A stretch of DNA of 64,000 nt from Clostridiaceae bacterium. GTDB lineage: Bacteria > Bacillota > Clostridia > Lachnospirales > Lachnospiraceae. The stretch is from positions 248,001 through 312,000 of the forward strand of contig CAJSZV010000002.1 in NCBI GenBank assembly GCA_910574345.1. Direction: 5' to 3'. The notes beneath the pieces were generated by a model that saw only the letters and a list, made by a program, of their open reading frames with translations, searched no databases and was not told the DNA's origin. The position numbers were made by a program, and so were the translations under genes. This document shows positions 59,740 through 64,000 of the stretch, piece by piece (position 1 is the first letter of the stretch; each line of letters opens with the position of its first letter).

Positions 59740-61836
59740 ATGAACGTGTATGGAACAAAGCAAATCCGTAACGTCGTGTTACTAGGCCATGGCGGTGCCG
59801 GTAAGACGACCCTGGTGGAGTCTATGGCACTGGTGACCGGAGTTACCAAGAGAATGGGTAATGTTGTGGACGGTTCTACCATCAGTGATTACGATAAGGA
59901 AGAAATCAAGAGACAGTTTTCCATCTCCACCTCTCTGGTACCGCTGGAATTTCAGGGCGAAGAAGGGCCGATTAAAGTGAATTTGTTAGATACTCCCGGC
60001 TACTTTGACTTTGTAGGCGAAGTGGAAGAGGCCATCAGTGTTGCCGACGCGGCAGTGATTGTGGTGAACTGCAAGGCAGGCATTGAAGTGGGAACGGAGA
60101 AAGCGTGGGAGCTCTGTGAGAAGTTTAACCTTCCCCGCATCATTTTTGTGACCAATATGGATGACGATCATGCCAGCTTCCGTGAACTGCTCCTTAAGCT
60201 GGAGACCAGATTCGGCAGAAAGATAGCGCCGTTCCATCTGCCGATTCGTGAGAATGAGAAGTTTGTGGGATTTGTGAATGTGGTAAAGATGGCAGGAAGA
60301 AGATTTACCACCAACAGTGATTACGTAGAATGCGAGATTCCCGAATACTCCCAGAAGAATCTTGGCATTGCCAGGGAAGCTTTGGTAGAGGCAGTGGCAG
60401 AGACAAGCGAGGAGTACATGGAGCGGTATTTTTCCGGAGAAGAATTTACATACGAGGAGATCTCCACGGCTCTGAGGGAACATGTTATAGATGGAAGTAT
60501 TGTTCCGGTCATGTTGGGTTCCGGCATTAACTGTCAGGGCGCCAGAATGCTTCTGCAGGGAATTGACCGTTATTTCCCGTCGCCGGACCGCTTTGAGTGC
60601 ATCGGTGTGGACGTGTCCACAGGCGAGCGTTTTGTAGCTAAGTATGACGACGGCGTATCTCTGTCCATGAGAGTCTTTAAGACCATCGTTGACCCGTTTA
60701 TCGGTAAATATTCTCTGGTGAAGGTATGTACCGGAACATTGAAGCCGGATTCTGCTTCCTATAATGTGAACAAAGACACAGAGGAGAAGATCGGCAAGGT
60801 TTATACCCTGAGAGGCAAGGAGCAGATGGAACTGAAGGAGCTCCATGCTGGAGATATCGGCGCTGTGGCGAAGCTGAATGTAACTCAGACAGGAGACACC
60901 CTGGCTGTGCGCACCGCTCCCATTGTTTACCACAAGCCGCAGATTTCCACACCTTACACCTATATGCGCTACAACACCAAGACCAAGGGTGACGACGATA
61001 AAGTGGCAAGCGCGCTGGCAAAGCTCATGGAAGAGGATCAGACCTTAAAGGTAGTGGGCGACAAGGAGAACCGCCAGACTCTGATCTACGGCATCGGCGA
61101 CCAGCAGCTTGAGGTGGTGGTAAGCAAGCTTTCCAGCCGCTATAAAGTGGAGATTGAGCTGAGCAAGCCCAAATTCGCCTTCCGGGAGACCATCCGCAAG
61201 AAAGTGGAGGCCCAGGGCAAGTATAAGAAGCAGACCGGCGGCCACGGTCAGTACGGTGATGTGAAGATGTCCTTTGAGCCCTCCGGCGATCTGGAGACTC
61301 CCTATGTGTTTGAAGAGCAGGTATTCGGCGGTGCCGTTCCCAGAAACTACTTCCCGGCAGTGGAGAAGGGGATCCAGGAATGCGTTCTCAAAGGACCTTT
61401 GGCCGCTTACCCTGTTGTGGGATTAAAGGCCGTGCTGCTGGACGGTTCCTATCATCCTGTGGATTCCTCGGAGATGGCCTTTAAGATGGCAGCCAGTTTG
61501 GCATTCAAGAAGGCGTTTATGGAGGCAAGCCCGGTTCTTTTAGAGCCCATTGCATCCATGAAGGTTACGGTTCCGGATAAATTTACCGGTGATGTTATGG
61601 GCGATTTGAACCGCAGAAGAGGCCGCGTTCTTGGCATGAACTCTGATCATCACGGCAAACAGATCATTGAGGCTGATGTGCCTATGTCCGAGCTCTTCGG
61701 ATATAATACGGATCTGCGCTCCATGACCGGCGGCATCGGTATTTATGAGTATGAGTTCAGCCGCTACGAGCAGGCTCCCGGCGATGTTCAGAAGAAGGAA
61801 GTGGAGGCAAGAGCGGCTCAGACGGAAGAGTCATAA
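59740..61836 (+). CDS. Elongation factor G-like GTPase (EF-G2 type)
   Basis: A 698-residue translational GTPase with all EF-G domains. G-domain motifs are GHGGAGKTTL (G1), DTPGYFDF (G3) and the G4 element in TNMDDD, which replaces the usual NKxD; this variant and the missing standard RGITI switch I mark the divergent EF-G-like (FusA2) group rather than canonical FusA. Domain IV carries GGHGQYGDVKM and domain V GVLxx-type sequences (RRGRVLGMNSD). The start at 59740 is preferred because AGGAGG is seven bases upstream; an ATG at 59734 is too close. Its role is unclear; it may act in ribosome recycling. Confidence 0.9.
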   Translation: MNVYGTKQIRNVVLLGHGGAGKTTLVESMALVTGVTKRMGNVVDGSTISDYDKEEIKRQFSISTSLVPLEFQGEEGPIKVNLLDTPGYFDFVGEVEEAISVADAAVIVVNCKAGIEVGTEKAWELCEKFNLPRIIFVTNMDDDHASFRELLLKLETRFGRKIAPFHLPIRENEKFVGFVNVVKMAGRRFTTNSDYVECEIPEYSQKNLGIAREALVEAVAETSEEYMERYFSGEEFTYEEISTALREHVIDGSIVPVMLGSGINCQGARMLLQGIDRYFPSPDRFECIGVDVSTGERFVAKYDDGVSLSMRVFKTIVDPFIGKYSLVKVCTGTLKPDSASYNVNKDTEEKIGKVYTLRGKEQMELKELHAGDIGAVAKLNVTQTGDTLAVRTAPIVYHKPQISTPYTYMRYNTKTKGDDDKVASALAKLMEEDQTLKVVGDKENRQTLIYGIGDQQLEVVVSKLSSRYKVEIELSKPKFAFRETIRKKVEAQGKYKKQTGGHGQYGDVKMSFEPSGDLETPYVFEEQVFGGAVPRNYFPAVEKGIQECVLKGPLAAYPVVGLKAVLLDGSYHPVDSSEMAFKMAASLAFKKAFMEASPVLLEPIASMKVTVPDKFTGDVMGDLNRRRGRVLGMNSDHHGKQIIEADVPMSELFGYNTDLRSMTGGIGIYEYEFSRYEQAPGDVQKKEVEARAAQTEES

Positions 61837-61859
61837 GGAGATAAAAGAACCAATTATAA

Positions 61860-61896
61860 AAAGACCTGTGTCCAGGAATTTCCTGCACAGGTCTTT
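61860..61896 (+). terminator. Terminator of the EF-G-like gene
   Basis: AAAGACCTGTG at 61860-61870 pairs with CACAGGTCTTT at 61886-61896; the inner CAGG/CCTG can pair as well. The right arm ends in TTT. Confidence 0.8.
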
Positions 61897-61999
61897 CCTT
61901 CGGTTTAAGTATAAAAGTACATGACAAACAGGGGGAAGACGGCTATAATAGATTAGGTAAGATATAGATCAGCAAGAATTTAACGGAAAGGGATGTGGC

Positions 62000-63007
62000 T
62001 TGGTGGAATACGGAGACTGGAATAACAGAGCTATGGGGTACGGGCCGGGTCCCTTTGACGGCTTCTATCCGGACAATGAAAAAAGACGAATGGGGGAGAT
62101 TCGGAAAACTTTTTCCAAGATCGGATTCATCTATGTGATTTTCGTGGGAGTATCCTATCTGAGTCAGTGGCTTACGGTCATGTTTCTGGTATGGACAGGC
62201 CTGACAGACATAATAGGCCGTAATGGATATCTGCTGATGAATATCCTTGGAATGTATCCTCTGGCAGTCCCCCTTGCGGTTTTGCTCATCAGGCGGGTGC
62301 CGCCCTGCGGACAGCCGGATAAGGAGCGCTGGGGGATTGGGAAGCTTGGAGGCTTTTTTGTCTTTTCTCTGGGAGTCCTGGAAGCAGGAAATCTGGTTGG
62401 GACGCTGCTTATGACTGTGGCCGGTATCATAAAAGGAGAACCCATTGCCAATGGACTGAATGAGCTGATTCTGTCTATGGACCCATGGACCATTCTTGTA
62501 TCAGCAGTGATCATTGCCCCCATAATCGAAGAACTGGTCTTTCGAAAAATCCTCCTGGACCGGATTGCGGGGTACGGGCACTGGACTGCCATGACAGTGT
62601 CAGGCGTTATCTTTGGCATTGTCCATGGAAACTTTTACCAGTTTTTTTATGCTTTTGGTTTGGGAATGATCTTTGCCTATATTTATCTCCACACAGGAAA
62701 GATTATCTACACCATAGGGTTTCATATGATGATTAACTTTATAGGAAGCATGATACCCTTAGGTCTTCTGAAAGTAATCGAATTCAATGCAATTATCGGC
62801 GGTTTTCTGACCTTATGCAATCTTATGCTTATGCTGGGATTTGTGATCTGCGCTGTGGTTCTTTTTCTGTGCTGCCGGGGGGGACTGGTATTTTGCCCGG
62901 CCATGGACGGGCTTACCACCGGCAAACGGATGAAAGCCGTGTGGCTTAACATAGGGATGATTCTGTTCCTTTTGTGCGGGGCAGGATTGTTTGCGTGGTC
63001 GTTATAA
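62000..63007 (+). CDS. CPBP family intramembrane metalloprotease
   Basis: A 335-residue membrane protein with about eight helices and the three CPBP/Abi motifs: EELVFR at 177-182 (two glutamates and the arginine), a histidine at 209 in VHGNFYQFF and a histidine at 242 in GFHMMINF. Such proteases act within the membrane, some in bacteriocin immunity or prenyl-protein processing; the target here is unknown. The start is either TTG at 62000 or GTG at 62003, both after AAAGGGA. Confidence 0.9.
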   Translation: MVEYGDWNNRAMGYGPGPFDGFYPDNEKRRMGEIRKTFSKIGFIYVIFVGVSYLSQWLTVMFLVWTGLTDIIGRNGYLLMNILGMYPLAVPLAVLLIRRVPPCGQPDKERWGIGKLGGFFVFSLGVLEAGNLVGTLLMTVAGIIKGEPIANGLNELILSMDPWTILVSAVIIAPIIEELVFRKILLDRIAGYGHWTAMTVSGVIFGIVHGNFYQFFYAFGLGMIFAYIYLHTGKIIYTIGFHMMINFIGSMIPLGLLKVIEFNAIIGGFLTLCNLMLMLGFVICAVVLFLCCRGGLVFCPAMDGLTTGKRMKAVWLNIGMILFLLCGAGLFAWSL

Positions 63008-63029
63008 GGTTTAACGGAGGTCTGTTGAG

Positions 63030-64000
63030 ATGGAGAAAGGAAACCGATGGGAGACGGAAGAGGTTGCCAGACAGGTGTGTGACGCAGTCAGCGATATGCT
63101 GGAATCCTTAAGGCTGGGACAATTGAATCAGGCAGTGAGGGATACCGCCGGTTCCGTTCTGGAGGAGGCCAGGAATAAGATGGAGCAGTGCAGGAATAAG
63201 GCGGAGGATGAAAGATGGCGCAGACAGAAGGTCTCTGAGACGCCGCCTGTGAAGGAGCGGGAACTGAATATTCGTGTCAACTGGAGGGGCAGGGTATCAG
63301 GAATCCTGTTCACCGTGTTCGGCAGTATCGGCAGCGGAGTGTTCACGGTTCTGGTTCTGGCGGTTTTGATCATCGGCGCTGTCCTTAACTCTTCCATGGG
63401 AATATGGCTGGCAGGCATGAGCGGCCTGATTGCAGCAGGATTCGGCGTCATGCTTTTTAAAGGAATCAGCCAGACCGGAAGGATCGGCAGGCTGAAAAAA
63501 TACGTGGCGGAATTAAAACATCAGGGAAAAACATACTGTGAGATAGAGACACTGAGCCGGTGCTGCGGGAAATCTCCGGGGTTTGTCAGAAAAGATCTGC
63601 GCAGGATCCTGGGGTTGGGCATGCTGCCGGATGCGAGAATGGATAAAGAGAGCCGGTGGCTGATGCTGGATGAGGAGACTTACAGACAGTATGAGCTGTT
63701 TATAAAGTCCCTGCAGCTGCAGAAGCAGGAAAAGGATGAGGAGGAAAGGAAAAGAAGGGAAGCAAAGAAAGAGAAAAAAAGCTCTCTGAAAGAGAACGTG
63801 GGAGATGAAAAAGACAGGAACACAGGGGGACCTGTGGATATGGCCATCAGGCAGGGCGAGGAATATATGGAGACCTTGGATGGGCTGCGGGAATCCATAC
63901 CGGCGGGAACTGTCAGGGAAAAGCTTATGCGCCTGGACCGGATTCTGGAAAAACTGTTTGATACCTTAAAAAAACATCCGGATCAGCTTGACGAGATGGA
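63030..64000 (+). CDS. XpaC-like (5-bromo-4-chloroindolyl phosphate hydrolysis family) protein, 3' partial
   Basis: The frame is open from the ATG at 63030, after ACGGAGG, to the end of the window, giving at least 323 residues. It begins with a charged helical region, then two membrane helices (about residues 92-132; GVFTVLVLAVLIIGAVL, GLIAAGFGVMLF), a winged-helix-like stretch (YVAELKHQGKTYCEIETLSR, then GKSPGFVRKDLRRILGLGML), a Lys/Glu-rich linker, and REKLMRLDRILEKLFDTLKK, typical of XpaC. In Firmicutes XpaC is usually followed by a TelA toxic-anion-resistance gene, which would be just outside the window. True function is unknown. Confidence 0.8.
   Translation, partial: MEKGNRWETEEVARQVCDAVSDMLESLRLGQLNQAVRDTAGSVLEEARNKMEQCRNKAEDERWRRQKVSETPPVKERELNIRVNWRGRVSGILFTVFGSIGSGVFTVLVLAVLIIGAVLNSSMGIWLAGMSGLIAAGFGVMLFKGISQTGRIGRLKKYVAELKHQGKTYCEIETLSRCCGKSPGFVRKDLRRILGLGMLPDARMDKESRWLMLDEETYRQYELFIKSLQLQKQEKDEEERKRREAKKEKKSSLKENVGDEKDRNTGGPVDMAIRQGEEYMETLDGLRESIPAGTVREKLMRLDRILEKLFDTLKKHPDQLDEM

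Noticed and set aside
1-64000. tRNA, rRNA, insertion sequence, prophage, CRISPR array or replication origin
   Set aside because: Reading both strands gave no cloverleaf-like tRNA with a TTCRANY arm, no rRNA segment, no transposase or integrase, no repeat-spacer array and no DnaA-box cluster.

Overview
The window looks like chromosomal DNA of a strictly anaerobic Firmicute of class Clostridia, most likely a Lachnospiraceae-type gut bacterium of roughly even base composition. This is an inference. It rests on strong AGGAGG ribosome sites, a reverse rubrerythrin next to PerR, a DUF3793 protein, a T-box leader, a CIRCE/HrcA-type heat-shock operator, a Rex repressor, an XpaC-like protein and UPF0371. 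I found no rRNA, tRNA, CRISPR array, insertion sequence, phage or plasmid gene. About 63 genes are called, two of them decayed remnants.

Layout. 1-2053: tail of a thiamine-precursor (NMT1/THI5-like) ABC transporter with an overlapping TatD hydrolase. 2065-6819: CIRCE-controlled Hsp20, UPF0371 protein, DUF3793 protein under tandem operators, and a Crp/Fnr regulator divergent from a ferredoxin-cupin pair. 6828-13001: maltose/alpha-glucoside module (LacI regulator, PTS IIA-IIC-IIB, exo/endonuclease-phosphatase family enzyme, MalQ). 13167-14215: reverse rubrerythrin and PerR, sharing an operator sequence. 14351-21343: LysR regulator, then S1-domain protein, small alarmone synthetase, membrane glycerophosphodiesterase, Dtd, a PPIase lipoprotein and a HAD phosphatase. 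21414-26674: CcdA-TlpA fusion, ZnuA-ZnuC-ZnuB and a TrkH-type channel, very tightly packed. 26826-31069: Rex, AcpS, Nnr, Alr, MazF. 31183-35668: CNNM/CorC protein, MATE pump, YebC, PIN-like protein.

35787-42461: aldo/keto reductase with ferredoxin domain, AraC regulator, a ribose-type ABC transporter and a metal-dependent hydrolase, probably one catabolic locus of unknown substrate. 42507-45734 (minus strand): a TrpXYZ-type amino-acid ABC transporter behind a complete T-box leader whose specifier reads UGG, so it should sense uncharged tRNA-Trp. Next to it lie a 5'-truncated LysR gene (45743-46096) and, further on, a chemoreceptor with a large internal deletion (47056-47463). 46143-50591 also holds a TPR-like membrane protein, a lipoprotein and a GNAT enzyme. 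48894-54587: a five-gene peptide (Dpp/Opp) transporter. 54705-56006: a phosphoribosyltransferase-like and an ATC-hydrolase-like protein. 56108-59509 (minus): AroF-TyrA-AroA. 59740-64000: an EF-G-like GTPase, a CPBP protease and the start of an XpaC-like protein cut by the window end.

The regulatory DNA is unusually readable: CIRCE over a -35 box, paired LacI operators, paired PerR boxes, tandem iron/manganese-type operators, a T-box with a readable codon, AraC-type direct repeats, and several very long perfect hairpins. One of these hairpins lies inside the acpS coding sequence. I saw no clear novel defence or mobile system; the least explained items are listed as findings.
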